The notes: generated by a model not told the origin, from the letters alone. A DNA stretch of 5,237 nt from Nitrospirota bacterium (GCA_023248505.1 JAHFEM010000187.1:1-5237), one strand, 5' to 3'; positions 1-5,237 are shown, counted from the stretch's first letter. Program-made: numbers and translations.

Positions 1-1690
1 CCCGGAGCACCTCTTCCGTGGTCGTCAGGCCGGAGAGGGTCCGGCGTGCGCCGTCGTCGCGCAGGGTCAGCATCCCCTTGGAAACCGCCTTCGCTTTGAT
101 CCGGGAGGAGTCGACCTTGGAGAGGATGAGGTTCCGGAGCTCGTCGTCCATCACCAGGACTTCATAAATTCCCGATCGCCCGCGGTAGCCGGTGTTGATG
201 CAGTGCGCGCATCCCTTTCCTCGGTAGAGGACCAGATCGGGGGCGCTCTGCTTGATCCCCAGCTTGTTCAATTCCTCGGCCGTGGGCCGGTAAGAGACGC
301 GGCATTCCGGACAGACCTGCCGGACCAGCCGCTGCGCGACAATCGCGACCATCGAGGAGGAGACGAGGAACGGCTCGATCCCCATGTCCACCAGACGGGT
401 GATCGCGCCGGCGGAATCGTTGGTGTGAAGGGTCGAGAAGACAAGATGTCCGGTCAGCGAGGCCTGGATCGCGATTTCCGCCGTCTCGGTGTCGCGGATC
501 TCCCCCACCATGATGACATCGGGATCTTGCCGGAGAATCGAGCGGAGCCCGTTCGCGAAGGTCAATTCGATCTTCGGATTCACCTGAATCTGGCCGATCC
601 CCCTCAATTGATACTCGATCGGGTCTTCGATGGTGATGATGTTTTTGTCGGGCGAGTTGATCTTGCTGAGCGCGGCGTAAAGGGTGGTCGTCTTCCCGCT
701 CCCGGTCGGCCCGGTCACCAAGATGATTCCATGCGCCATCTGGATCAGCTGGTCCATCGCCGCCAGCCCTTCGGGCGAGAGGCCGATGTCTTCCAGATTC
801 AATAGAAGGCTGGTCTTGTCGAGGAGACGCAAAACAAGCCGCTCGCCGTGCGCCGTCGGGACATCGGAGACCCGGATGTCGATCTCCCGGCCGCCGATCT
901 TCAGGCCGATGCGCCCGTCCTGCGGCAGCCGCTTCTCGGCGATATTCATCCCCGCCATGATTTTGATTCGGGAGATCAACGACGACTGCAACCGCTTCGG
1001 CGGCGAGAGGATATTGTAAAGAACCCCGTCGATCCGATACCGGATGGCGATATCTTTCTCGAACGGCTCGAAGTGAATGTCGGAGGCGCGCTGCTGCACC
1101 GCCTGGAAGAGGATCGAGTTGACCAGACGGATCATCGGCGCTTCATCGCTCGCGTCGAGGAGGTCTTCCGGCTCGGCCAGCTCTTCCGCCAAGGCGCTCA
1201 GGCTCTCCCCTTCCGCCAGATCGGAGATCGCCTGCTCGGCCCCGGCGGTCGCCCGCTCATAGACGTAGTTGATGCTGCTGACGATGACCCGCGAGGGAAC
1301 CGCGATCACTTCGATCGGCTCGCCTAGAAGAAGGCGCAGATCGTCGAGCGCGCCGAGGAGAAGCGGATTCGACGCGGCGACCTGAATCGCCTTCCCCGCC
1401 CGCTTGAAGGGGAGCAGTTCGTAGCGCTTCGCGAAGGAGATCGGAACCTTCTCCGTCAGCGGCAGCTCGATTTCTTTGGGATCAAGGGAAGAACGGTAGG
1501 GGAGTTGCCATTGCTGGGAGAGCGCTTCCAGGACCGACTCTTCGGTGAGGATCTTCAACCGGACGAGGATCTCTCCGATCTTTCCCCCCTGCTCCTTCTG
1601 GAGGCGAAGCCCCTCTTCGAGCTGCGCGGGTGTCAACGCATGTTTTTCGATAAGAATTTGCCCGATGAGCGGGCGTTTCGGGTGCGCCAA
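1..1690 (-). CDS. gspE: Type II secretion system ATPase GspE (3' end cut by the window edge)
   Basis: Cytoplasmic hexameric ATPase that drives pseudopilus assembly in type II secretion. The 563 codons read here lack only the last few residues: the final visible stretch, LTTTEEVLR, is close to where this family usually ends. Seen in the protein: an N-terminal MshEN/T2SSE_N-type helical region (about 8-65, IGQILIEK...LTPAQLEEGL), SDIHFEP (203-209), Walker A GPTGSGKTT (327-335, Lys333), Asp box TIEDPIEY (353-360), Walker B region RQDPDVIMVGEIRD (387-400, Glu397), His box STLHTNDS (419-426) and a zinc-binding tetracysteine CX2C-X30-CX2C (C460, C463, C494, C497). The start is taken as TTG at 1690, because an in-frame TGA lies 12 nt upstream (1702-1700) and GAGGT sits 6 nt before the TTG. 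PilB is a close relative; the gspC and gspD neighbours favour GspE. Confidence 0.95.
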   Translation of the reverse strand, partial: MAHPKRPLIGQILIEKHALTPAQLEEGLRLQKEQGGKIGEILVRLKILTEESVLEALSQQWQLPYRSSLDPKEIELPLTEKVPISFAKRYELLPFKRAGKAIQVAASNPLLLGALDDLRLLLGEPIEVIAVPSRVIVSSINYVYERATAGAEQAISDLAEGESLSALAEELAEPEDLLDASDEAPMIRLVNSILFQAVQQRASDIHFEPFEKDIAIRYRIDGVLYNILSPPKRLQSSLISRIKIMAGMNIAEKRLPQDGRIGLKIGGREIDIRVSDVPTAHGERLVLRLLDKTSLLLNLEDIGLSPEGLAAMDQLIQMAHGIILVTGPTGSGKTTTLYAALSKINSPDKNIITIEDPIEYQLRGIGQIQVNPKIELTFANGLRSILRQDPDVIMVGEIRDTETAEIAIQASLTGHLVFSTLHTNDSAGAITRLVDMGIEPFLVSSSMVAIVAQRLVRQVCPECRVSYRPTAEELNKLGIKQSAPDLVLYRGKGCAHCINTGYRGRSGIYEVLVMDDELRNLILSKVDSSRIKAKAVSKGMLTLRDDGARRTLSGLTTTEEVLR

Positions 1691-1700
1691 AATAAAACCT
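1690..1700 (-). promoter_or_regulatory. gspE ribosome binding site and TTG start
   Basis: On the minus strand GAGGT is followed by TTTATT and then TTG GCG CAC. The frame of the conserved GspE sequence has no ATG or GTG between the TGA at 1702-1700 and this TTG, so the binding site decides the start. An ATT codon just upstream is the only other conceivable start. Nearby ATG codons (1721, 1718, 1703) are in another frame. Confidence 0.6.
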
Positions 1701-1740
1701 CATTCCATCATCCGTCATCATTCGATGATCGCTCTTCCGG

Positions 1741-3216
1741 CTATTGCGGGAGGGTGACCATCTCCCTGAAGAATTCCTCGCGGGGCTCCCGCCGCTCCAG
1801 GCGATTTTCCTCCATGAATGCCGACGCCCGCTCGAGCTTTCTCTTCCGGATCACGTCGAGATCCTGCGACTCCCGGACCAGGTGCGGGGTGAGGAAGATC
1901 AGCAGATTCGTCTTCTCAAACCGCCGCGACTGGAATTTGAACAACCAACCCAAAATCGGGATATCCCCGAGCAGCGGGATCTTCCGCTGGGTGACGACGA
2001 CATTGTCCCGGATCAATCCGCCGATCACGACGGTCTGCGCGTCATGGACGATGACGGTGGTGTTGGCCGAGCGTTTGTTGGTGGTCGGGCCGAGGACGGT
2101 CGTTCCGACGCTCTGCGCCGTGTCGAGCACCGAGGAGATCTCCTGGTAGACGTCGAGTTTCACCAGATCGTTTTCCAACACCTGCGGGGTGAGCCGCAAG
2201 ATGATGCCGACGTCTTTCCGCTCGATCGTCGTCTGGACGTTCCCCCCGACCGTCTGGCTCTGCGCTCCCGGGAAGGGGATGTTCTGGGCGACGACGATCT
2301 CGGCCTTTTGATTGTCGCTCGTCAGAATCTGGGGGGTCGACAAAACGTTCACGTCGGAGGAAGACTGCAACGCCCGCAGCAGCGCCCGGATGTTGATCGT
2401 CCCGACCTCCACCCCCGGCACCCGCGCCAGTTCGATCAGGTCGCTCGGGTTCTGATTAAACCCGCCGATCGCCGCCACGTCTCCGTTATTGGACGTGTAT
2501 CCGAAGACGGCGCCGAGATCGGTCCCGAGCTCCCGGAATTTGTCCGCGGCCATCTCCAGCACCACCGCCTCGACATAGACCTGCCGCCGTTTCATATCGA
2601 GCTTCTGGATGACCGTTTTCAGGACCTCATAGTCCTCGTCGGTGGCGGTGATGATCAGGCTGTTGGTCACTTTGTCCGAGAGGATCTGGACCGTCCCGCT
2701 CAACTCCCCGGTCGGCCGCGCCGCCCGGCGCGCCGGGCCCGCCGTCCTCGCCACCAGACCGAGCAGCACCTTCGCCACCTCGTCGGCCTGGGTGTTCTCC
2801 AGCGTATAGACATGGACCGATCGATCGGGAGGCACCTCGGCGACCGGCACGATCTGATAGACCGGCCCGCTTTGAACGACGCTGAATCCCTTGAGCTCCA
2901 GAACCGAAAGGAAGAGATCGTAGACGCGCTCCACGGGGACTTTCGAGGGGGAGAAGATCGTCACCTTTCCCTTCACCCGTTCGTCGATGATGAAATTTTT
3001 TCCGGTCAGCTCGCTGACGAACTTGACGAAGACGGGGAGATCGACATTATTGAAATCGAGGGTGATGAGTTTTTCTTTCGGAGCGGGACGTTCTTTTTCC
3101 GGAGTCTGGGCCTTTTCCGGGACTTTTTCCGACTCTTGGGCCCGGAGGGGAAGGGCCGTAGAGATTCCAGTCACAAAAATCGAGAGCACGTGACAGGCCG
3201 CGAGGCGCCTCTTCAT
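1741..3216 (-). CDS. gspD: Type II secretion system secretin GspD, compact form
   Basis: Outer-membrane secretin that forms the exit channel for folded exoproteins. Seen in the 491-aa protein: a Sec signal peptide (residues 1-26, cleavage probably after LRA), a Lys/Glu/Pro-rich linker (27-48), an N0 domain (about 50-125, LDFNNVDLPVF...), one Secretin_N domain (about 134-208, VHVYTLENTQADEVAKVLLG ... TNSLIITA), then the secretin core from QVYVEAVVLEM (212-222). Core landmarks are NVLSTPQILTSDNQKAEI (290-307) and the C-terminal signature VVIGGLIRDN...RKIPLLGDIPILGWLF (396-426). A highly charged tail (about 450-491) may act as an S-domain. Classical GspD has N0-N1-N2-N3 and about 650 residues, so two N-domains appear absent. 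The single repeat leads directly into the core with a long internal loop, so it resembles N3 most. The gene starts 9 nt after gspC, with AGGGAAGG overlapping the gspC stop, so translational coupling is likely. Confidence 0.95.
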   Translation of the reverse strand: MKRRLAACHVLSIFVTGISTALPLRAQESEKVPEKAQTPEKERPAPKEKLITLDFNNVDLPVFVKFVSELTGKNFIIDERVKGKVTIFSPSKVPVERVYDLFLSVLELKGFSVVQSGPVYQIVPVAEVPPDRSVHVYTLENTQADEVAKVLLGLVARTAGPARRAARPTGELSGTVQILSDKVTNSLIITATDEDYEVLKTVIQKLDMKRRQVYVEAVVLEMAADKFRELGTDLGAVFGYTSNNGDVAAIGGFNQNPSDLIELARVPGVEVGTINIRALLRALQSSSDVNVLSTPQILTSDNQKAEIVVAQNIPFPGAQSQTVGGNVQTTIERKDVGIILRLTPQVLENDLVKLDVYQEISSVLDTAQSVGTTVLGPTTNKRSANTTVIVHDAQTVVIGGLIRDNVVVTQRKIPLLGDIPILGWLFKFQSRRFEKTNLLIFLTPHLVRESQDLDVIRKRKLERASAFMEENRLERREPREEFFREMVTLPQ

Positions 3217-3225
3217 AAGCCTTCC

Positions 3226-4134
3226 CTATCTAATTTCGTAGCTGAATGTCTCCTTTTGGTTGTTGCGAACCAGATCGACGGTAATCGCGCTCTCGTCTTT
3301 GAGCTGCTCGAAGACTTTGAGGAAGTTTTGGGGGTCTTTCACTTCGATTCCGTTCACCTGGTGGAGGATATCGCCGTTCTGCAGACCGATCTTGCTGTAG
3401 AGGGAATCTTCGGTGATGGCGAAGATACGGAATCCGTCCGGCTTGCCGTCGCTGAAGTTCGGAATGATCCGCGCCTTGGTCAGGAGCTGAGGGAGATTGT
3501 CGACCGCGTTCTCAATTTCGCGGCGATCGACGACCCAGCGATTCTTCCCGGCCTGCCGGACGTTGTTCCCGGGGGTCGAGGGACCGGCCGGGGTCAACAC
3601 CGTCGGCGTGGCGTGCGGCGCCGCTTTGTTCTCTTCGGGGAAGAGCGACACCTCCAAGATCTCATTCTCCCCTCCGCGGCGGACCACCACCCTGTTCCGG
3701 CTGATCCTCGCGATCTTTCCATCTTCTCCCAAGGGATCGCCGATGCGGTAGAGGAGCTGCTCATGGGTCTTGGCGTCTTCGATCACTGCGTACGATTCCT
3801 CGTCGCTTCCCACCATCGTTCCGAGGAGGGTTTGATTGAGGGGAACTCTGGGCGCCGCCATCGCCGGGAGCGCCGGGTCTGAATTCGGCCCCGCGACCTC
3901 CGGTTGCTTTCCCCGCATCTTGGAATTGAAGATATTGCCTTCGACGATGGCGTTATAATCTCGGCTCGTTCTTTTGGAGGCGGCCGCGGGAACCCCGGCG
4001 GCATTTCCGGCCTTCGGAACCGCAATCGACGCCTCCAGCCGCGAGCCGATGGCCACATTCGCCATATCGGCAATAAAATAGGACCCGGCCGCAATCATCA
4101 CCAGATGCAATACCCAGAAATAAGATTTGAACAT
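3226..4134 (-). CDS. gspC: Type II secretion system inner-membrane protein GspC with PDZ domain
   Basis: Bitopic inner-membrane protein that links the assembly platform to the secretin and helps select substrates. Numbering from ATG 4134 (302 aa): a short cytoplasmic N-terminus, one membrane helix (about 4-24, YFWVLHLVMIAAGSYFIA), an Ala-rich linker, the family motif RDYNAIVEGNIFNS (58-71), an HR domain (about 99-165, LLGTMVGSDEESYAVIEDA ... YRIGDPL), a Pro/Thr-rich linker, and a C-terminal PDZ domain (about 211-302, PDGFRIFAI...LQNGDILHQVNGIEV). HR is known to contact the GspD N0 domain. The ATG at 4134 is preferred over the in-frame GTG at 4161 because AAAGGA lies 4 nt before the ATG and the helix follows directly; GTG would add nine residues. 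First gene of the operon, about 78 nt downstream of the inferred transcription start. Confidence 0.92.
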   Translation of the reverse strand: MFKSYFWVLHLVMIAAGSYFIADMANVAIGSRLEASIAVPKAGNAAGVPAAASKRTSRDYNAIVEGNIFNSKMRGKQPEVAGPNSDPALPAMAAPRVPLNQTLLGTMVGSDEESYAVIEDAKTHEQLLYRIGDPLGEDGKIARISRNRVVVRRGGENEILEVSLFPEENKAAPHATPTVLTPAGPSTPGNNVRQAGKNRWVVDRREIENAVDNLPQLLTKARIIPNFSDGKPDGFRIFAITEDSLYSKIGLQNGDILHQVNGIEVKDPQNFLKVFEQLKDESAITVDLVRNNQKETFSYEIR

Positions 4135-4218
4135 GGAATCCTTTAAGAAAGGAACCCGCACGCGCGTCGCACTTCCGGCTTGGGACGCAAGCGGCGGGGA
4201 AATTCAAATTTCTTATCT

Positions 4219-4246
4219 ATTATAAGGAATTTGACAGCAATGTCAA
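4219..4246 (-). promoter_or_regulatory. Sigma70-type promoter of the gspCDE operon
   Basis: The minus strand carries TTGACA (4246-4241), a 16-nt spacer, then TATAAT (4224-4219). Both hexamers match the sigma70 consensus perfectly. Initiation is expected near 4212, giving a leader of about 78 nt before the gspC ATG at 4134. No second promoter of this quality was seen between the operon genes, so gspC, gspD and gspE are probably co-transcribed from here. Confidence 0.75.
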
Positions 4247-4248
4247 AT
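4229..4248. promoter_or_regulatory. Palindrome over the gspC -35 box, candidate operator
   Basis: ATTTGACAGCAATGTCAAAT is a perfect inverted repeat with 8-bp arms (4229-4236 and 4241-4248) and a 4-bp centre. It contains the -35 hexamer and half of the spacer, so a protein bound here would compete with RNA polymerase. The half-site spacing (TTGA-N8-TCAA in symmetrical form) differs from FNR/FixK sites (TTGA-N6-TCAA). The cognate regulator is not identified, and chance symmetry of a TTGACA box is possible. Confidence 0.45.
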
Positions 4249-4276
4249 GGGGAGGGACCTAGAAAAGGAATGAAGC

Positions 4277-4317
4277 GGCCTCGGCTCCCTAACGGTACTC
4301 CTAAGAAAAACGAGGCC
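4277..4317. repeat. Inverted repeat with internal direct repeat between gspC promoter and four-helix gene
   Basis: GGCCTCG (4277-4283) and CGAGGCC (4311-4317) are exact inverted copies separated by 27 nt. The enclosed stretch holds two similar direct units, CTCCCTAA (4285-4292) and CTCCTAA (4298-4304), and an A-run (4306-4310). No T-run follows the stem on either strand, so it is not an ordinary intrinsic terminator. Function unknown. Confidence 0.35.
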
Positions 4318-4383
4318 TTGGATTAGTCAAAAGCCTGAGAGAAATGGGGACGAGGAGACGGCGAGATTGAGGAGATGTTTTTA

Positions 4384-4758
4384 TTACCGGATAACCCACT
4401 TTTCTGTTTCGTTCATGATGCAGACGGTTTGGCTGATAATCTGATCGTAATTCTTATCAAGCTCAATTCCCGTTGCCTCATCCAGGTACCCGCACCGACA
4501 CGCGAACTCCGTCCAGACTTGCATCTCGCAGGCTTCGCTCTCTGCATCGCTCAATTTGGCGATAAACGCCCCCTCATACCGGCGCTTTCGCCAAGCCTCT
4601 CCAAGGTGAGCACAGACCGACCGTGAAGACCTTCGTATTTGATCGACAAGGGAGTACTTCTCCTCTGGAGGGAAACCTCTCTTCAGAGGCTGTGAACAAA
4701 CCCTCTCCCGTCGCCGGATGCCCGATGTGCGGCGCATCGCTGCGTTGCTCCTCCTCAC
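4384..4758 (-). CDS. Open 3' fragment of the interrupted four-helix-bundle gene
   Basis: An ATG inside the inserted element (4758) opens a 124-codon frame that enters the four-helix gene. Its first 28 residues (MRRSNAAMRRTSGIRRRERV...) are Arg-rich, unlike the family, and come almost wholly from element DNA. Family similarity begins at FPPEEKYS (residue 29, base 4674). The product would lack the first helix of the bundle. Most likely an artefact of the insertion, but an automatic annotation would call it a four-helix-bundle protein. No convincing ribosome binding site was seen ahead of 4758. Confidence 0.35.
   Translation of the reverse strand: MRRSNAAMRRTSGIRRRERVCSQPLKRGFPPEEKYSLVDQIRRSSRSVCAHLGEAWRKRRYEGAFIAKLSDAESEACEMQVWTEFACRCGYLDEATGIELDKNYDQIISQTVCIMNETEKWVIR
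4674..4681. repeat. Target-site duplication, left copy
   Basis: AACCTCTC on the plus strand, identical to 4835-4842. The match stops on both sides (A versus T before it, T versus A after it), so exactly 8 bp are duplicated, and both copies lie within the interrupted four-helix gene. Confidence 0.8.
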
Positions 4759-4834
4759 CGTAGCCTCTGGCTACGCCTCGTCGTCACGCCTTGCGCTGCT
4801 TGCACCTCAGACACCCAGCTCGGTCCAAGGATTT
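4682..4834. mobile_element. 153-bp non-autonomous inserted element (MITE- or REP-like)
   Basis: This segment lies exactly between two copies of AACCTCTC and interrupts an otherwise continuous four-helix-bundle reading frame, which is direct evidence of insertion. It begins TTCAGAGGCTGTGAACAA and ends GGTCCAAGGATTT. It is GC-rich, has a strong central hairpin (4759-4775) and carries no gene of its own. The arms around the hairpin show loose symmetry (GTGC...GCAC, CTGCGTTGC versus TTGCGCTGC) rather than perfect pairing. CAGAGG near the left end (4684-4689) is also complementary to CCTCTG at the hairpin (4764-4769). No clear terminal inverted repeats were found, so the transposase family that moved it cannot be named. 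Confidence 0.75.
4759..4775. repeat. Perfect hairpin at the centre of the inserted element
   Basis: CGTAGCC-TCT-GGCTACG gives a 7-bp stem with a 3-nt loop. No T-run follows, so it is probably a structural mark of the element rather than a terminator. Short, stable stem-loops of this kind are typical of REP-like repeats. Confidence 0.65.
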
Positions 4835-4842
4835 AACCTCTC
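4835..4842. repeat. Target-site duplication, right copy
   Basis: AACCTCTC on the plus strand, the second copy of the 8-bp duplication at 4674-4681. On the minus strand it encodes the last residues of the broken 5' part (LRG), whose TAA stop is formed at the junction with the element. Confidence 0.8.
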
Positions 4843-4922
4843 AGCTTAAAAATCCTCATCGCCGCAGCCGTCGCGTTCTGATAGACTCTCAATTCTCTAA
4901 GGCCGTGGATCTTCTCCGACAT

Positions 4923-5016
4923 TTCCTTTCTCAGCCTTTCCGCTCTCTCCGGTTCCTCCTCGACCCCTGTCCCTCGTCTCCGGCTCTCCCCGTCTCCTCC
5001 ATCTCCCTGCGTCTTT
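4923..5016. other. GA-rich (minus-strand purine) spacer upstream of the four-helix gene
   Basis: The minus strand is made of degenerate units such as GGAGATGG, GGAGACGG and GGAGACGAGG. The plus-strand segment CCGTCTCCTC (4990-4999) is an exact inverted copy of GAGGAGACGG (4352-4361) just beyond the other end of the four-helix gene. No gene is supported here. Low-complexity composition makes such a match partly expected. Confidence 0.4.
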
Positions 5017-5106
5017 TTATTGTAGGCTGAGCAACACCAGAATCTCCCCTTCTCCTTCCTTCAACGGCTCCAGGGCCTTTCCCTCACTCAATTCAAAAAG
5101 AAAAAG
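5017..5106 (-). pseudogene. Possible C-terminal remnant of an unknown gene
   Basis: A 29-codon open tail on the minus strand ends at TAA 5019-5017 and contains FELSEGKALEPLKEGEGEIL followed by VLLSLQ. The composition looks protein-like, but the frame is closed upstream by TGA (5109-5107), close to the presumed IS end. It may be the surviving tail of a gene truncated by the IS, or chance. I do not recognise a family. Confidence 0.18.
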
Positions 5107-5138
5107 TCAAAAGTAAAGGGCGTGTTGCCCAAATCTTC

Positions 5139-5167
5139 TTGCGATGTGAAGTGGAGTTGATTATACT
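5139..5167 (+). promoter_or_regulatory. Candidate promoter for the transposase gene
   Basis: TTGCGA (5139-5144), a 17-nt spacer and TATACT (5162-5167) match sigma70 hexamers at 4/6 and 5/6. The start codon lies 27 nt downstream of the -10. A small hairpin, ACTCC-TGAG-GGAGT (5165-5178), overlaps the expected transcript start and could limit expression; that is inference. Confidence 0.4.
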
Positions 5168-5193
5168 CCTGAGGGAGTGAGGAGGCAAACTCC

Positions 5194-5237
5194 ATGATGG
5201 GATATCAAGGCCCACCCCAAGGAAAGCTTTTCTATAG
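5194..5237 (+). CDS. N-terminus of a putative IS1182-type transposase (cut by the window edge)
   Basis: Only 14 codons are visible: MMGYQGPPQGKLFY. The opening (MMG, a Gln/Pro-rich stretch, then KLFY) resembles, from memory, the start of IS1182-type DDE transposases, where a conserved hydrophobic and Arg-rich segment follows. GAGGAGG (5179-5185) lies 8 nt before the first ATG, an almost ideal ribosome binding site. The second ATG (5197) is an alternative start. With so few residues the family call is tentative, but the strong binding site and promoter-like hexamers support a real gene. Confidence 0.5.
   Translation, partial: MMGYQGPPQGKLFY

Larger units (their letters stand above)
4384..4922 (-). 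pseudogene. Four-helix-bundle protein (23S rRNA intervening-sequence family), split by an insertion
   Basis: The family is a small four-helix-bundle protein first known from intervening sequences in 23S rRNA genes; its biochemical role is unclear. The 5' part starts at ATG 4922 and reads MSEKIHGLRELRVYQNATAA then AMRIFKLRG before a TAA at 4835-4833. This matches the conserved opening helix (F/L-R-D-L-x-V-Y-Q). The 3' part continues from 4674 with FPPEEKYSLVDQIRRSSRSV, GEAWRKRRYEGAF, KLSDAESEA and GYLDEATG, ending at TAA 4386-4384. Between them lies a 153-bp element flanked by 8-bp direct repeats. Deleting the element and one repeat copy joins the two parts in frame (KLRG-FPPEE) as a 125-residue protein, a usual length for the family. 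The ancestral gene is therefore clear, and it should now be non-functional unless the 3' fragment is expressed. A purine-rich AAAGGAA lies very close to the ATG. Confidence 0.85.
5118..5237 (+). mobile_element. Probable left end of an insertion sequence (continues past the window)
   Basis: A transposase-like start codon lies at 5194, and the DNA composition changes near 5118, from A-rich spacer to GGGCGTGTTGCCC (a short inverted GGGC/GCCC). That point is a plausible terminal repeat. The exact end cannot be fixed without the other end of the element. Confidence 0.4.

Noticed and set aside
203..1327. Several plus-strand frames across the gspE region
   Set aside because: They are antisense shadows of gspE, whose Walker A, Walker B, His box and tetracysteine motifs are all intact on the minus strand.
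1482..1721. A 79-codon minus-strand frame beginning MMTDDGMRF
   Set aside because: It overlaps the 5' end of gspE in another frame and matches nothing recognisable, so it is kept only as a comment on the gspE start.
3193..3216. A lipobox-like LAAC at GspD residues 5-8
   Set aside because: The cysteine at position 8 leaves only three residues after the basic MKRR, with no hydrophobic core before it. An ordinary signal peptidase I site after residue 26 fits better.
1744..3882. A 712-codon open frame on the plus strand, antisense to gspD and gspC
   Set aside because: Its protein is dominated by Arg, Asp, Leu and Pro with no recognisable domain, as expected from the complementary strand of high-GC codons. 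The minus strand encodes two clear T2SS proteins over the same bases.
4791..5030. A plus-strand frame of 79 codons across the element end and the GA-rich spacer
   Set aside because: It runs through inserted-element DNA, the antisense of the four-helix 5' part and a pyrimidine tract. Its Ser/Pro/Leu/Arg-rich product has no family features.
5118..5130. GGGCGTGTTGCCC as an intrinsic terminator
   Set aside because: The stem is only 4 bp and has no following T-run on the plus strand. It is better explained as part of an IS end.
5088..5195. A 35-codon minus-strand frame starting MEFASSLPQEY
   Set aside because: It lies opposite the IS promoter and transposase start, ends in a low-complexity Phe-rich tail from a T-rich tract, and has no good ribosome binding site.

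Overview
The window looks like chromosomal DNA of a Gram-negative, moderately GC-rich bacterium, because an outer-membrane secretin gene sits in a type II secretion (T2SS) operon. The compact secretin, the stand-alone 23S-IVS-type four-helix-bundle gene and the dispersed-repeat content would fit Nitrospirota or deltaproteobacteria-like lineages. That placement is inference, and no marker gene in the window settles it.

Positions 1 to about 4250 hold the head of a T2SS operon read on the minus strand: gspC (3226-4134), gspD (1741-3216) and gspE (1-1690, last few codons beyond the left edge). gspC and gspD are 9 nt apart, and gspD and gspE 50 nt apart. A promoter with perfect sigma70 -35 and -10 hexamers lies at 4219-4246, ahead of gspC, with a 20-nt perfect palindrome over its -35 box. 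GspC is the inner-membrane clamp with HR and PDZ domains, GspD is the outer-membrane channel, and GspE is the cytoplasmic ATPase that powers the pseudopilus. GspD is unusually short (491 aa), with only two periplasmic N-domains before the secretin core.

Positions 4261-5237 are an accessory region shaped by insertions. A four-helix-bundle gene (23S rRNA intervening-sequence family), minus strand 4384-4922, is cut by a 153-bp element (4682-4834) flanked by an exact 8-bp direct repeat, AACCTCTC. Removing the element plus one repeat copy restores a continuous 125-codon frame. The element has a GC-rich hairpin and no coding capacity, so it looks like a MITE- or REP-like non-autonomous repeat.

At the right edge, the first 14 codons of a plus-strand gene (from 5194) resemble the start of an IS1182-type transposase. 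It has a good ribosome binding site and a plausible promoter, so an insertion sequence probably begins near 5118. GA-rich tracts in opposite orientation flank the four-helix gene. A short open tail of unknown origin (5017-5106, minus strand) lies between that gene and the IS.
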